Numbered from the stretch's first letter, positions 43,324-52,783 are shown. The stretch: 64,000 nucleotides of DNA from Neorhizobium huautlense (GCF_030811685.1 NZ_JAUSRF010000022.1:28403-92402); one strand, 5' to 3'. Notes: a model not told the origin generated them from the sequence alone. Made by a program: numbers and translations.

Positions 43324-43334
43324 GACAGCAGACT

Positions 43335-44921
43335 TCAGCCGTTGGTTCGTCCCGAATAATTCCACGGTAAAAGCTCATCGATGCAACTCTGCTTGTGGCC
43401 GTTGACGATGGCAGTGAGCGTCGTGGTCAGATAAGCCAGCGGATCAACGTCATTGAGTTTGCAGGTCTCGATCAGCGAGGCGATGATCGCCCAGTTCTCT
43501 GCCCCGGTATCATGTCCGGCAAAAAGCGCATTCTTTCGATTGAGAGCAATCGGCCGGATGGTTCGCTCGACGCTGTTGTTGTCGATCTCGATGCGGCCGT
43601 CGGTCAGGAAGAGCTTCAGACCATCCCAGTATTTGGCGATGTAGGCCAAAGCCTCGCCGAGCGGCGACTTCGTTGCGACGCGGGCACGGTGATGGATCAG
43701 CCAAGTCTGTAGGTCTGCCACACGCGGTGCTGATCGTTCCTGTCGTCCGGCGAGGCGACCCTCCGGATCAAGGCCCCGAAGTTCGGCTTCGATGCGGTAC
43801 AATTCGCCGATCCGCTCGACGCCGTCCTCGGCAATCGGTGCTGAGCCATTGCGAGTGATCTCCATCAGCTTGCGACGAGCATGCGCCCAGCAATAGGCAA
43901 GCTGAATGTCTGGGCCGACACGCTCTGGTGCGATCAGCCTGTTGTATCCGGCATATCCATCCACCTGCAGGACGCCAGAGAAACCCTGCAGTATACGTTC
44001 GGCATGAATGCCTCCCCGACCAGGCGCATAGGTGAAGGCGACGCCCGGCGGAGCGCCGCCATTCCATGCACAATCATCACGCGCCAGCGCCCAGAAGTAT
44101 CCGGTCTTGGTCTTGCGGGAGCCGGGATCGAGAACCGGGGCACGGGTCTCGTCCATGAACAGCTTGGTCGAGCGCTTCAGGTCGGCGATCAACGCATCGA
44201 AGACGGGACGCAGCTCATAGGCTGCCCGGCCGACCCAGTCGGCAAGCGTGTAGCGGTCGAGATCGATGCCTTGGCGGCTTATGATCTGCGCCTGCCGATA
44301 GAGCGGAAGGTGATCGGCATATTTGGAGACCAGCACATGGGCGACGGTCGCTTCCGTCGGCAGCCCTGCCTGGATCAGCCGTGCTGGAGCCGGGGCCTGA
44401 ACAACGCCATCTGTGCAGGCACGGCAGGCATATTTGGGACGATGAGTGACAATGACACGGAACTGCGCCGGGATCACGTCCAACCGCTCGGAGACATCCT
44501 CGCCAATGCAATGCAGGCAACCGCCGCAGGCGCAGACCAGATTGTCCGGCTCGATGACCTCTTCGATACGGGGAAGATGTTTTGGAAGCGAGCCGCGATT
44601 GATCGCACGTGGCTTGGCAATCCTGTTTCCTGCAGGAACGTCCGCCTCATCCTCGGCATGGATCACGGCTATAGCCGTCTCCAGGTCTTCCAGCGCCAGA
44701 TCGAATTGGTCAGGATCGGTCTTCTCGGATTTGCGTCCGAAGGCTGCCTGCTTGAACGCTGCGACCAGCTTCTCAAGCCGCTCGATCCGCTCATCCTTGC
44801 GGGCGATGTGCTCATCTTTGCTGGCTATCGCGACGTCCTTGGCCGCCTCGCGTGCCTGTGCCGCAATCAGCATCGCCTTCAGGGCAGCAACATCATCGGG
44901 AAGGTCGGCGGCATCAAGCAT
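43335..44921 (-). CDS. tnpC: IS66 transposase TnpC
   Basis: A 528-residue IS66-family transposase. Coiled-coil N-terminus (IASKDEHIARKDERIERLEK), zinc-binding-like CACGGCLHCIGE and YACRACTDG, and the DDE-type core (KLFMDETRAPVLDPG, LQVDGYAGYNRL, GRIEIDNNSVERTIRPIALNRKNALF). Ends LLPWNYSGRTNG. A relic of this same end occurs at 54051-54083. Confidence 0.93.
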   Translation of the reverse strand: MLDAADLPDDVAALKAMLIAAQAREAAKDVAIASKDEHIARKDERIERLEKLVAAFKQAAFGRKSEKTDPDQFDLALEDLETAIAVIHAEDEADVPAGNRIAKPRAINRGSLPKHLPRIEEVIEPDNLVCACGGCLHCIGEDVSERLDVIPAQFRVIVTHRPKYACRACTDGVVQAPAPARLIQAGLPTEATVAHVLVSKYADHLPLYRQAQIISRQGIDLDRYTLADWVGRAAYELRPVFDALIADLKRSTKLFMDETRAPVLDPGSRKTKTGYFWALARDDCAWNGGAPPGVAFTYAPGRGGIHAERILQGFSGVLQVDGYAGYNRLIAPERVGPDIQLAYCWAHARRKLMEITRNGSAPIAEDGVERIGELYRIEAELRGLDPEGRLAGRQERSAPRVADLQTWLIHHRARVATKSPLGEALAYIAKYWDGLKLFLTDGRIEIDNNSVERTIRPIALNRKNALFAGHDTGAENWAIIASLIETCKLNDVDPLAYLTTTLTAIVNGHKQSCIDELLPWNYSGRTNG

Positions 44922-44990
44922 GGCCGGAAACTACCAAATCCTGAGCTGATTTGCCTCTTGAGTTTGCGGTGCTGAGTCATCATGCCGCAG

Positions 44991-45344
44991 CTATTCGATG
45001 GCCTCTGGCATCCTCGTCTGGACGGCATGAACCCGCCGCCAATCAAGTCCCGCAAACAAGGCTTCGAACTGGGCGTGGGTCAACGTCATCAATCCATCTT
45101 TGATGCCGGGCCAAGTGAATGTGTGCTCTTCCAGCCGTTTGTAGGCCATAACGATTCCGGAGCCATCCCAGTAGATCAGCTTCAACCGGTCAGCCTTGCG
45201 TGACCTGAACACGAAGACCGTTCCGGTGAACGGGTCCTTGTGCAGCTCGTTCTTCACCAGCGCTGCCAAGCCATCGTGACCCTTGCGGAAATCCACGGGT
45301 TTGGTCGCCACCATGATCCTGACGCGGTTCGACGGAAAGATCAT
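44991..45344 (-). CDS. tnpB: IS66 accessory protein TnpB
   Basis: A 117-residue protein of the IS66 Orf2 family: ATKPVDFRKGHDGLAALVKN, DPFTGTVFVFRSRKADRLKL, YWDGSGIVMAYKRLE. Overlaps tnpA by four bases. Confidence 0.93.
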   Translation of the reverse strand: MIFPSNRVRIMVATKPVDFRKGHDGLAALVKNELHKDPFTGTVFVFRSRKADRLKLIYWDGSGIVMAYKRLEEHTFTWPGIKDGLMTLTHAQFEALFAGLDWRRVHAVQTRMPEAIE

Positions 45345-45730
45345 GTCGCCGCCGTTAGGGCGCGAGCGATGGCAGCGATCCGGGACGCGGACGCGCCTTC
45401 CTCCAGACGGATGGTCACGGGACCGACGACGATCTCGGCGCGCGTGGCACTCTTCACCGTTAGCAGCTCAGGCGGCTGCGGCTCGACAACCATTGCAGCA
45501 AACTCGACCGCGTCTTCTGGCGCTGGCAACACCAGTTTGCCCTGCCGCGCCATCGTCCGCCAGGTGGAAAGGCTGTTGGCTCGCAATCCATAGCGCTGCG
45601 CAACTTCATTGACTGTCGTACCAGGTCTCAAGCTTTCCGAGACAATCTTCGCCTTGACCTCGTCCGGCCAGTGTCGGTGACCCTCACGCCCAGTCTTGCT
45701 GGTTGTGAGAAACTCCAATGTAGTCGCCAT
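45341..45730 (-). CDS. tnpA: IS66 accessory protein TnpA
   Basis: A 129-residue HTH protein of the IS66 Orf1 type (HWPDEVKAKIVSESLRPGTT, VNEVAQRYGLRANSLSTWR). Start at 45730 has GGGAG seven bases upstream. Confidence 0.88.
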   Translation of the reverse strand: MATTLEFLTTSKTGREGHRHWPDEVKAKIVSESLRPGTTVNEVAQRYGLRANSLSTWRTMARQGKLVLPAPEDAVEFAAMVVEPQPPELLTVKSATRAEIVVGPVTIRLEEGASASRIAAIARALTAAT

Positions 45731-45814
45731 GGAGAAACTCCCGTTCTTCATCCATGGAAACCTCGATCACAGATCACGCGGCGGCTGCCAATGTGGGGGC
45801 AGAACATCGGTTAC

Positions 45815-46496
45815 GATTGCTCATTAGGGCTGTTACGATCAAAAACTCGGTAAGGGCACTCAGTTTCAGGGAAGCATGTACGGCTAAGGTAGAGCTTTAC
45901 TACGTTTATCAAACAGGATGGCCTGGTCCGTACCCGCGCTCAAGGCGAGGCTTTCACCGCGATTGAGAAGCTAATCACCATTCGAAACGGCTAGCCAGTT
46001 GCTGCGTGATGGCAGCTCCAGACTGACGATCGTTTCAGTCCCCAACCGCTCGACCAAGCCGACACGCCCGACGATACCCGCGTTCTACGCAATGTCATCC
46101 GTATTCGTCAAAAATCATAGCCGTTGAGTTCCTGAGCGCCGGATCTTATCAGCCGAACGCCTTGAACCATACCGAACCGCCGTGTGTGCGAAACCGAAGC
46201 GGAAGTTACTGAGAATTCCAGGTTTCCACTATCAATGTGTCAATATGCAAGTCCGGCATGGAGATGTCGCGAACGTTGTTTGCAGACGGCCGAGTACGGG
46301 CATCGCCGCCGCCGGGCGACCTGTGGGAACTCGTCACTGCGCCTTGCCGGACGAGCGAAATTGAGGAGCGCCGAAGCATTTCCGTGAAGTATATGCGTGT
46401 TCATGATGGTCCGGCTACTCTCTTTCCAACGTGCCTGAAGGTTCAGTTCACAGAGTTCATGGCGTATCTCCCTGGCTTGTTTTACAACCGAGACAA
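45815..46496. other. Gene-poor stretch with possible decayed coding
   Basis: Short protein-like frames occur without starts (for example FIKQDGLVRTRAQGEAFTAI at about 45904-45963), suggesting a decayed gene next to the IS66 border. Nothing can be named. Confidence 0.35.
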
Positions 46497-46521
46497 GGAA
46501 CTTATCGGCAAACTGCCCGTT
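46497..46521 (+). promoter_or_regulatory. EcfG-type stress promoter
   Basis: GGAAC (46497-46501)-N16-CGTT (46518-46521), perfect match, 28 bp before the BA14K gene. Confidence 0.7.
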
Positions 46522-46548
46522 TCATGGCCCTGATCTCAGGAGACCTTC

Positions 46549-46965
46549 ATGAAAACCATCACAAAGATTTTCAGCGCAATATCCTTGTCCACATTGATGA
46601 CCTTCACGTCGCTTGGAGCAGCGTCTGCGATGCCTGTCCCTGCCGTGTCGGCGCCGCAGATCCAGAATGTTGAACAAGTGCAGTATCGCCATCATCGCCG
46701 TCACCATCGTGAGTGGCGCCATCATCGTGGCGATCGGGGCTACTATCGACATCGCCGCCACCACCGCGGCCCAAGTGCCGGCGCTGTGATCGGAGGACTT
46801 GCGGCAGGCGCGATCATTGGTGGAGCGCTGGCCGCCCCGCGCCAATCCTATGGCAGCAGCCACGCCCAGTGGTGCTCAAACCGTTATCGCACCTATCGTG
46901 CATCGGATAATACCTACGTGCCGCGGGCTGGCGTTCGTGCCTACTGCAATTCGCCGTATAACTGA
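46549..46965 (+). CDS. BA14K-family exported protein
   Basis: A 138-residue exported protein: signal peptide MKTITKIFSAISLSTLMTFT ending ASAMP, a His/Arg-rich middle (RHHRRHHREWRHHRGDRGYY), a Gly/Ala-rich membrane-like segment (AGAVIGGLAAGAIIGGALAA) and the C-terminal BA14K domain AQWCSNRYRTYRASDNTYVP ... CNSPYN. BA14K is a Brucella immunoreactive, lectin-like family; its job in soil relatives is unknown. Driven by an EcfG-type promoter. Confidence 0.88.
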   Translation: MKTITKIFSAISLSTLMTFTSLGAASAMPVPAVSAPQIQNVEQVQYRHHRRHHREWRHHRGDRGYYRHRRHHRGPSAGAVIGGLAAGAIIGGALAAPRQSYGSSHAQWCSNRYRTYRASDNTYVPRAGVRAYCNSPYN

Positions 46966-47112
46966 TAATCCCGCAATACAGCATGGAACCGACAGCCTGC
47001 CATTTGGCGGGCTGTCCTCCGTATATATCGCCAGCATTGCCCCCGGTCATTCCGGGATCAAAGGCGCTGTCTGATCACACAGACTGCTCGGCGGCGCCAA
47101 TGGCACGATCAG

Positions 47113-47563
47113 TCAGGTAAACTGCCTTGCAAGCGTGTCAGCCCTGACATTGCCCGGCGTTTCCGCATGTCCCTTGCACCATTGGATTTCAACACTCGCA
47201 TGACGCATGAGAAGCGCGTCGAGTTCTTGCCACAGGAGAGCGTTTGGAATGCTCCTTCGCCTTGCATGCGCGTTGGCTGTTATCCGGTGCCACCCGTTGT
47301 TTCTCCAGATTTTTGCGCCACCGATAGCAGCCCTCGACGACGTGGAATGAATCCGTCCAGAGCCAGACCTCCCTGCCTTTGGCGTTTTCCTCGATCCACT
47401 TCATAGCTTTTGTAACCGCGAGCAACTCGAAGCGATTGTTGTCCATTCCCGGTTGGCATCCATTCGTCTCATGGAGCTGATCCCCGTCTTCGAATACAAT
47501 GAATGCCCACCCTCCAATCCGCGATGCTGCGTTAAACGAGCCATCGCTATAAATCTGAAGCAT
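47113..47563 (-). pseudogene. Ribonuclease HI-like gene with frameshift
   Basis: Start MLQIYSDGSFNAASRIGGWA at 47563, with RNase H acidic residues in YSDGS, NNRFELLAV and LWTDS. After KNLEKQ (about 47294-47300) the frame runs off the family. Shifting by one base at that point restores GWHRITANAHARRR, NALLWQELDALLMRHASVEI, QWCKGHAETPGNVRADTLAR and a stop at 47113, the proper RNase H end with the H-x-G-x-x-G-N-x-x-A-D motif. So a single-base change truncates it. Confidence 0.82.
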
Positions 47564-47582
47564 CTTTGATGGGTTACGGGCA

Positions 47583-48677
47583 TCACTGTGCAAGGATCGC
47601 ACCGCCCAGCCGGAAAGGCGCCGAGATTGCTCCGCCAACACCGTTGAGCACCAGCGCCCCAGTCCCGGCAACCGGGTTGCTGAACCCCTGACGCAATTGC
47701 GGATAAATCGCAGCGAGAGATGCAAATCGATCGTGGTTGGTGCCGTTGAGTGATGGGATGCTCGAGATATCGACCACCTCGATGTTCTCCTTGAGAGCGA
47801 GCTCACGCGTACGGGGATCGTCAATATCGAGAGATCCGGCAGTGGCGGCTGAGCCGGCAAGGCGTTTTGAAAGTGCCAGCGCAAGATCGTCCTTGGACGC
47901 CAGAACGACAATCGGTTTCGAAAGTTTTTCGGTGGCGGACAACTGCTTGCGCAGCAGATCAATGTCGATGTCGGGAGCAGCAAGAACCATCTGGTCAATA
48001 GAGCGTACTGCCTTCGTATTTCCAGTCAGCGATAACTGGCGGATAGCCTCGACCGCTAGCCAGGCCCCCATACTATGCGCGAGGATGGTGGATTTCACCC
48101 CAGCCACGGATAGGTTCGACAGAACCATAGCCAGATCGTCCCGGGCAAAGGCAGCCGAATCCTTGTCGGCGACGTAACCGGTCACCTCTGCCTGCGAAGG
48201 CCAATCGAACAGGATCGCCCGCTCCTCAACCTTGGAGTCCGCTGTCATCTGCGCAAGCCGGAACAGCGCTTCCTGATGGCTGTAATTGTAACCGTGAACG
48301 AAAATGCCGGCACGACCGTAAGCCGGAGACCCTGCGGACCCGCGCGCCAGGATTGCAAACTCCCGGGCCGTCAGTTCCCGCCGTGCAACAACAGCAAAAG
48401 TGGTCCGCGGGTCTGGCTTGGATGTCGGCCACTCGATCTTAGAAGGATGGTGGCCTGGGGGGATCGAAACGGTCACTTCCGCATAGCGTAATGTGTCGCC
48501 CCTGCCTGCCGTGTACGCACCCGTTCTGCCTTCATCAGGGACGCGATCAGTTGCCACAAGTATCGAGACAGCTGTAGCCTTCGCGACAGGTGTTACAATG
48601 GTCAGGGTCTCGGGACCGGGACGGACACATGAAACCAGAGTGAGAAGTATGATGGAAAGCGTGACTAGACGGCGCAA
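47583..48677 (-). CDS. DUF900-type alpha/beta hydrolase lipoprotein
   Basis: A 364-residue exported protein. The N-terminus MRRLVTLSIILLTLVSC ends in a lipobox Cys, so it is probably lipid-anchored. The hydrolase core has IFVHGYNYSHQEALFRLAQM, the nucleophile elbow LAHSMGAWLAVEAI and VLAAPDIDIDLLR, as in DUF900 esterase-like proteins. The substrate is unknown. The frameshifted RNase HI gene follows 20 bp downstream. Confidence 0.85.
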   Translation of the reverse strand: MRRLVTLSIILLTLVSCVRPGPETLTIVTPVAKATAVSILVATDRVPDEGRTGAYTAGRGDTLRYAEVTVSIPPGHHPSKIEWPTSKPDPRTTFAVVARRELTAREFAILARGSAGSPAYGRAGIFVHGYNYSHQEALFRLAQMTADSKVEERAILFDWPSQAEVTGYVADKDSAAFARDDLAMVLSNLSVAGVKSTILAHSMGAWLAVEAIRQLSLTGNTKAVRSIDQMVLAAPDIDIDLLRKQLSATEKLSKPIVVLASKDDLALALSKRLAGSAATAGSLDIDDPRTRELALKENIEVVDISSIPSLNGTNHDRFASLAAIYPQLRQGFSNPVAGTGALVLNGVGGAISAPFRLGGAILAQ

Positions 48678-48911
48678 CGGATACGAGCTCGTGATTCTGA
48701 TGTCCGCAACCTAATAGGAATTAGTTTTTAGGATAGTGACGAGTTCGCCATAGCACTGGTATCTCCACCGCTTTCGCACCTCGCAACCTCTTGGCAACAT
48801 AGTTTGGTCGTCAATGGAAAGTACCTGGACCCTGCCAATTTAATGAAAAAAACCCGTCTTAAGGTCTTGGGGATGTGAACCGGCGACCCGTTATCTCGTG
48901 GAACTGATCAA
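48678..48911. other. Gap with a tRNA T-arm-like relic
   Basis: No gene. At 48866-48905 GGGGATGTGAACCGGCGACC resembles a minus-strand tRNA TpsiC arm and variable loop, degenerate. Confidence 0.3.
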
Positions 48912-49757
48912 TCAGTAATCCTGCCGTAAAAACAACGCCAACTTCTGCACATGCTGCGACGCGTCCTTACCGAAAAACACACCAAATTCGGCTGCGGGCG
49001 CATTGGGCAATCCGTGTCGTCCATCAATCAATTCGCAATCCAAAGGTACCGCCTCGGGAAACAGTAGACCCAGCCCCAAACCTGCTCGCAATGCCGAGAG
49101 CATGGCTGGAAGCGTTTTTACTTTGCAGCCGACATGCCAATCAATGTTGTTTTCGGCCAGATCAGATAGCATTCGATCCTGCCAGGAACACTGCGTGTCA
49201 AACAAAATGATAGGCAACGAGACGCCTTCATCCAGATCGATGAGCCGACTTGCGCACCAGACCAAACGTCTGGAGATAAAACTTGTTGGTGGCTCGGTAA
49301 ACCGAGCGGGATCGGCGATGACGAGATCTGCCTGCCCTTCCTTCAACGAGCGCGCCAGTTCCTTCGAATAGGACGAGATCAATTCAATTTTCACATGCGG
49401 ATGTTTGCGACGGAAGTCGGCCAGTGCAGCGGGAAGCCTCGTGAACGCGAGATCCTCGAACAGCCCTATACGCACTCGTCCCGCGAGGCGCCTATCGGCG
49501 AGGCCTCGATGCATGTCCTCGGTCAAAGCGACGGTCTTTCGTGCATATGCGAGAAAAGAACTGCCGGCATCAGTCAGCGAAACGCCTCGCGATGAGCGGA
49601 CAAGGAGTCGGGCGCCCAGATCCTGCTCGATACGCTGCAACTGCATGCTGACGGCCGCCTGAGTACGGGCCAAACGTCCAGCTGCCTTGCTAACGACCCC
49701 GGTTTCAGCCACTTCGATAAACATCCTCAGCAACCGGATGTCGAAATTCGCTTCCAT
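48912..49757 (-). CDS. LysR-family regulator of the RidA operon
   Basis: A 281-residue LysR-type regulator (FDIRLLRMFIEVAETGVVSK, AAGRLARTQAAVSMQLQRIE). AGGAAA lies ahead of the ATG at 49757. It is divergent from the RidA-aminotransferase operon across an AT-rich gap, so it probably controls it. The effector is unknown. Confidence 0.88.
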   Translation of the reverse strand: MEANFDIRLLRMFIEVAETGVVSKAAGRLARTQAAVSMQLQRIEQDLGARLLVRSSRGVSLTDAGSSFLAYARKTVALTEDMHRGLADRRLAGRVRIGLFEDLAFTRLPAALADFRRKHPHVKIELISSYSKELARSLKEGQADLVIADPARFTEPPTSFISRRLVWCASRLIDLDEGVSLPIILFDTQCSWQDRMLSDLAENNIDWHVGCKVKTLPAMLSALRAGLGLGLLFPEAVPLDCELIDGRHGLPNAPAAEFGVFFGKDASQHVQKLALFLRQDY

Positions 49758-49844
49758 AAATTTTCCTGATATCGATACAATTATTATAAGAGTACATACA
49801 TGCTTCGCGGTTTGGCAATGTCGTCCTTCACACAAGGAGACATC

Positions 49845-50309
49845 ATGACCGACTACCGAAAGAAACTGGAAGCATGTGGCATTGCGTGGCCGGAACTTGC
49901 ACACCCCAACCTTCCGTTTGCACCGACAAAGCGCATTGGAGATGTTCTTTATGTTTCCGGGCAGATCCCCGAAGTCGCAGGTGAGGTAGCATTCACCGGA
50001 AAAGTCGGCGCTGAGATCAATGTCGAAACTGCCTTGAAGAGTGCAAGGTTGTGTGCGGCGAATGCCATCTATTGGGCGAGTGATGCCTTGGGCGGCGACC
50101 TCGATCGCGTCGTCCAGCTTGCCAAACTCACCATTTTCATTAACGCCACACCAGGCTTCACGACCTTTTCACAAATCGGAAACGGCGCGTCTGAGGTCAT
50201 GAACGCCGTGTTCGGCGCACGTGGAGAACATGCGCGTTCTGCAATCGGGGTCGCCGGATTGCCCGCCAATGTGCCAGTCGAGGTCGAAGCCGTATTCCAC
50301 ATTCGGTGA
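49845..50309 (+). CDS. RidA/YjgF-family protein
   Basis: A 154-residue protein of the Rid superfamily (PFAPTKRIGDVLYVSGQIPE, NAIYWASDALGGDLDRVVQL, AVFGARGEHARSAIGVAGLP, VEVEAVFHI). It is of the longer Rid subtypes with an N-terminal extension; the catalytic-Arg position of RidA is replaced by ARSAIGVAGLP, so imine-deaminase activity is not certain. Start at 49845 with AAGGAG. Rid proteins commonly accompany PLP enzymes, as here. Confidence 0.85.
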   Translation: MTDYRKKLEACGIAWPELAHPNLPFAPTKRIGDVLYVSGQIPEVAGEVAFTGKVGAEINVETALKSARLCAANAIYWASDALGGDLDRVVQLAKLTIFINATPGFTTFSQIGNGASEVMNAVFGARGEHARSAIGVAGLPANVPVEVEAVFHIR

Positions 50310-50323
50310 AGGATAGAAGCATC

Positions 50324-51484
50324 ATGCCAGTCGTTCATTTCAATCACGCTGGAGCCGGGCTGCCGTCACCGGAAACACTGCAGACGGTGATCGAGCAGCT
50401 GCATCTTGAGGCTGAGCACGGGCTAATGGAAGCGTCCGCCAAGGTCAGCAAGCAACAGGCATCCTTTTACGATCTGGCCGCACGCCTGCTGAATGCCGCC
50501 CCGGACGATATCGTCTTCGGTACGGGGCACGGTCAGCTTTTCGGAGACATTGTTTCGGCAATCCCGCTCATGGCCGAAGACAAGATATTGATCAGCCGGC
50601 AGGAATGGATGGGAAACATCGCCTGCCTTCAGAACGCAGCGAACCTTAGTGGTGCGTCACTGTCGATCATGACGTCCGACGAGAACACTGCGGTTGATGT
50701 CGAGGCGCTGAAACATGCACTCTCTCCAAACACCAGTATCGTGGCCTTGACCTGGATCGGTGCGAGTGGAGCGCTCATCAATCCAGCAGCTGCCATTTGC
50801 AAGGCAATTCGCGATAGCGGCTCCTCCGCATTCTACCTTATCGATGCGAGCCAGGCGGTAGGACAGGTTCCGGTCGACGTGCAGGAACTTTGCTGCGATG
50901 CACTTGTGGCCTGTGGCCGAAAATACCTGCGGGGTCCGCGCGGGACAGCGCTTGCCTACATCTCGCCGCGTCTCGCAAAGGCGGCGATCCCGCGCAAGAT
51001 CGACAATTTTCCTCAAGGTTGGAATGCTGAAGATGCAGAACCCTCACACACGGCAAAGGCATTTGAGATAGGTGAGGCATCGGTTGCGCTGAAATTGGGG
51101 CTCGGAGAAGCGATCCGGCAGGCCGTTGAATCCGGGATTACGCACACGCGTGAAGCACTCGATCAAAAGGCTTCACGGCTAAGGCTCGCTCTCGGGAGCA
51201 TTCCCGCCGTGCGGGTTCTGGACCTGGGTCGGGAAAAATCAGCCTGCGTCACTTTCTTGGTGGAGGGTGTTTCGTGCACGGCAGTCAAAGCCGCGCTCGC
51301 AAGTCAAGGCATCAGCATCGGGATGAATGGGCGAGGATACACGCCCTACGATCTGGACATGCGAGGCATACCCGAGCTGTTGCGGGCTTCGGTCCACTTG
51401 AGCACCACCCACCAGGACATCGCGAAGCTCGTGGCTGCGATCGTAGCAATCGCACCTTCCAGAGAAACAGCGGAACGGCCATAA
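50324..51484 (+). CDS. PLP-dependent class-V aminotransferase
   Basis: A 386-residue enzyme of the class-V aminotransferase/cysteine-desulfurase fold. HFNHAGAGLPSP at the start, the PLP aspartate in FYLIDASQAVGQV and the Schiff-base Lys in CGRKYLRGPRGTALAYI near residue 205. The C-terminal part (LLRASVHLSTTHQDI) fits isopenicillin-epimerase-like members. Probably acts on an amino acid or amine whose reactive imine is handled by the upstream RidA protein. Confidence 0.88.
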   Translation: MPVVHFNHAGAGLPSPETLQTVIEQLHLEAEHGLMEASAKVSKQQASFYDLAARLLNAAPDDIVFGTGHGQLFGDIVSAIPLMAEDKILISRQEWMGNIACLQNAANLSGASLSIMTSDENTAVDVEALKHALSPNTSIVALTWIGASGALINPAAAICKAIRDSGSSAFYLIDASQAVGQVPVDVQELCCDALVACGRKYLRGPRGTALAYISPRLAKAAIPRKIDNFPQGWNAEDAEPSHTAKAFEIGEASVALKLGLGEAIRQAVESGITHTREALDQKASRLRLALGSIPAVRVLDLGREKSACVTFLVEGVSCTAVKAALASQGISIGMNGRGYTPYDLDMRGIPELLRASVHLSTTHQDIAKLVAAIVAIAPSRETAERP

Positions 51485-51486
51485 AA

Positions 51487-52269
51487 ATGAATTCCAGCCC
51501 CAAACGCACCGCACTTCTTCTCGGCTCCAGCAAGGGGTTGGGATTTGGCGTGGCAGACGCGTTGACCCGTAAAGGTGTTGATGTGATCCTTGTCGGTCGA
51601 GATCAAGCTGCGCTGAAGTCGGCGGAAGCCAAGCTGCAAGGTCGCGATGGCTCAACCATTTCCATCGCTGGCGATTTGAGCGACCGAAACAGTGTAGCAC
51701 AGATAATCGCCGAAACGGATCGACGGGTGGGCGGCATCGATATCCTGTTGCTCAATGGCGGCGGCCCTCCTCCAATTGCCGCTTCTCGCTATGACGAACA
51801 ATTCTGGCAGAAGCAATTTTCAGCAATGTTTCTCAGCCAGTTGGAAATCGCCGCGCATTACCTGCCCGGCATGTGTCAGCGTGGATTTGGCCGGATCATC
51901 GCTGTTTCATCGACCAGCATTCGCGAGCCGATCCCCGGCCTCGCTGCCTCGAACGCTTTGCGCTCGGCTCTGGCCGGATGGGCCAAAACGCTCGCCACTG
52001 AGGTCGCCGGAAAAGGTGTCACTGTCAACGTCCTTCTACCCGGCCGGTTTGCGACCGAACGGACGGCCCGGCTGGACGCGATGGATGCCGCGGAGCGCGG
52101 TGTCGATCAGGACGTCGTCGCAGCGGACAGCCAGCGGGAAATTCCGGTCGGCAGATATGGGAGACCGGAGGAATTTGCAGATGTCGTGGCGTTTCTCGCC
52201 AGCGAAGAGGCAAGCTATATTACGGGGGTGGCGCTGCCGGTGGACGGGGGACTTAGCCGTTCGATTTGA
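51487..52269 (+). CDS. SDR-family protein lacking the Tyr-Lys pair
   Basis: A 260-residue short-chain dehydrogenase/reductase. It has the nucleotide-binding GSSKGLGFGVADALTRKG and LLNGGGPPP. The catalytic Ser region is present (VSSTSIREP), but the Y-x3-K is replaced by ASNALRSAL, as in a group of atypical SDRs. C-terminal GVALPVDGGLSRSI is typical. Reduction activity is therefore uncertain. Starts two bases after the aminotransferase stop. Confidence 0.85.
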   Translation: MNSSPKRTALLLGSSKGLGFGVADALTRKGVDVILVGRDQAALKSAEAKLQGRDGSTISIAGDLSDRNSVAQIIAETDRRVGGIDILLLNGGGPPPIAASRYDEQFWQKQFSAMFLSQLEIAAHYLPGMCQRGFGRIIAVSSTSIREPIPGLAASNALRSALAGWAKTLATEVAGKGVTVNVLLPGRFATERTARLDAMDAAERGVDQDVVAADSQREIPVGRYGRPEEFADVVAFLASEEASYITGVALPVDGGLSRSI

Positions 52270-52321
52270 CGGTTCCGCACTGGTATGGAGTTATATCGAA
52301 GACAATTGGCAGGAAGAGTAA

Positions 52322-52783
52322 GTGATCCGGATTGAGCCACTGGCACTGCATCCACAGCATGTCACCGCACTTGTGCAAATGTTGCATACGGAATGGGGCG
52401 GGCTGAAGAACTGGTCCGATCCCGACAAACTGCGCGCCTCGCTCGAGATCCGCATGACAGCCGTGAAAGCGCCAATGACACTCATCGCGCTGGAGGGCGA
52501 TCGGCTTGTCGGGAGTGCAAGCCTAAAGGTCAACGAACTACCAGAACATCCCGACAGGCTATTTTGGATCGGTGATGTCATCATCGCACCCGATCAACGT
52601 GGGCGCGGTATCGGTACAGCGATGATGCGAGCAATCGTTCGTCACGCTGCCACGCTCGGCATTTCAGATCTATATTTATATACGCCCGACCAAGAGCACT
52701 ATTACCGCAAGCTCGGCTGGAACACCGTAGGCCGCAGTGATGCCAATGGCGAGGACAACGTGGTCATGCATTATGGCTGCTAA
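52322..52783 (+). CDS. GNAT-family N-acetyltransferase
   Basis: A 153-residue acetyltransferase with the acetyl-CoA loop DQRGRGIGTAMMRAIVRHA and C-terminal YTPDQEHYYRKLGWNTVGRS. A GTG start at 52322 follows AGGAAGAG. Its stop overlaps the hydrolase start by 11 bp. Confidence 0.87.
   Translation: MIRIEPLALHPQHVTALVQMLHTEWGGLKNWSDPDKLRASLEIRMTAVKAPMTLIALEGDRLVGSASLKVNELPEHPDRLFWIGDVIIAPDQRGRGIGTAMMRAIVRHAATLGISDLYLYTPDQEHYYRKLGWNTVGRSDANGEDNVVMHYGC

Larger units (their letters stand above)
43335..45814 (-). mobile_element. IS66-family element, 3' end clipped by IS1182
   Basis: Three genes tnpA-tnpB-tnpC in the usual IS66 order on the minus strand. The right border is probably GTAACCGATGTTCTG (complement ending at 45814), a usual IS66-type start. 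The left border cannot be found: only 11 bp separate the tnpC stop from the IS1182 inverted repeat, so the left terminal repeat seems lost or displaced. Confidence 0.7.

Noticed and set aside
41770..43330. Target-site duplication flanking the IS1182 element
   Set aside because: The bases outside the inverted repeats (TTAG on the left, GACA on the right) do not match.
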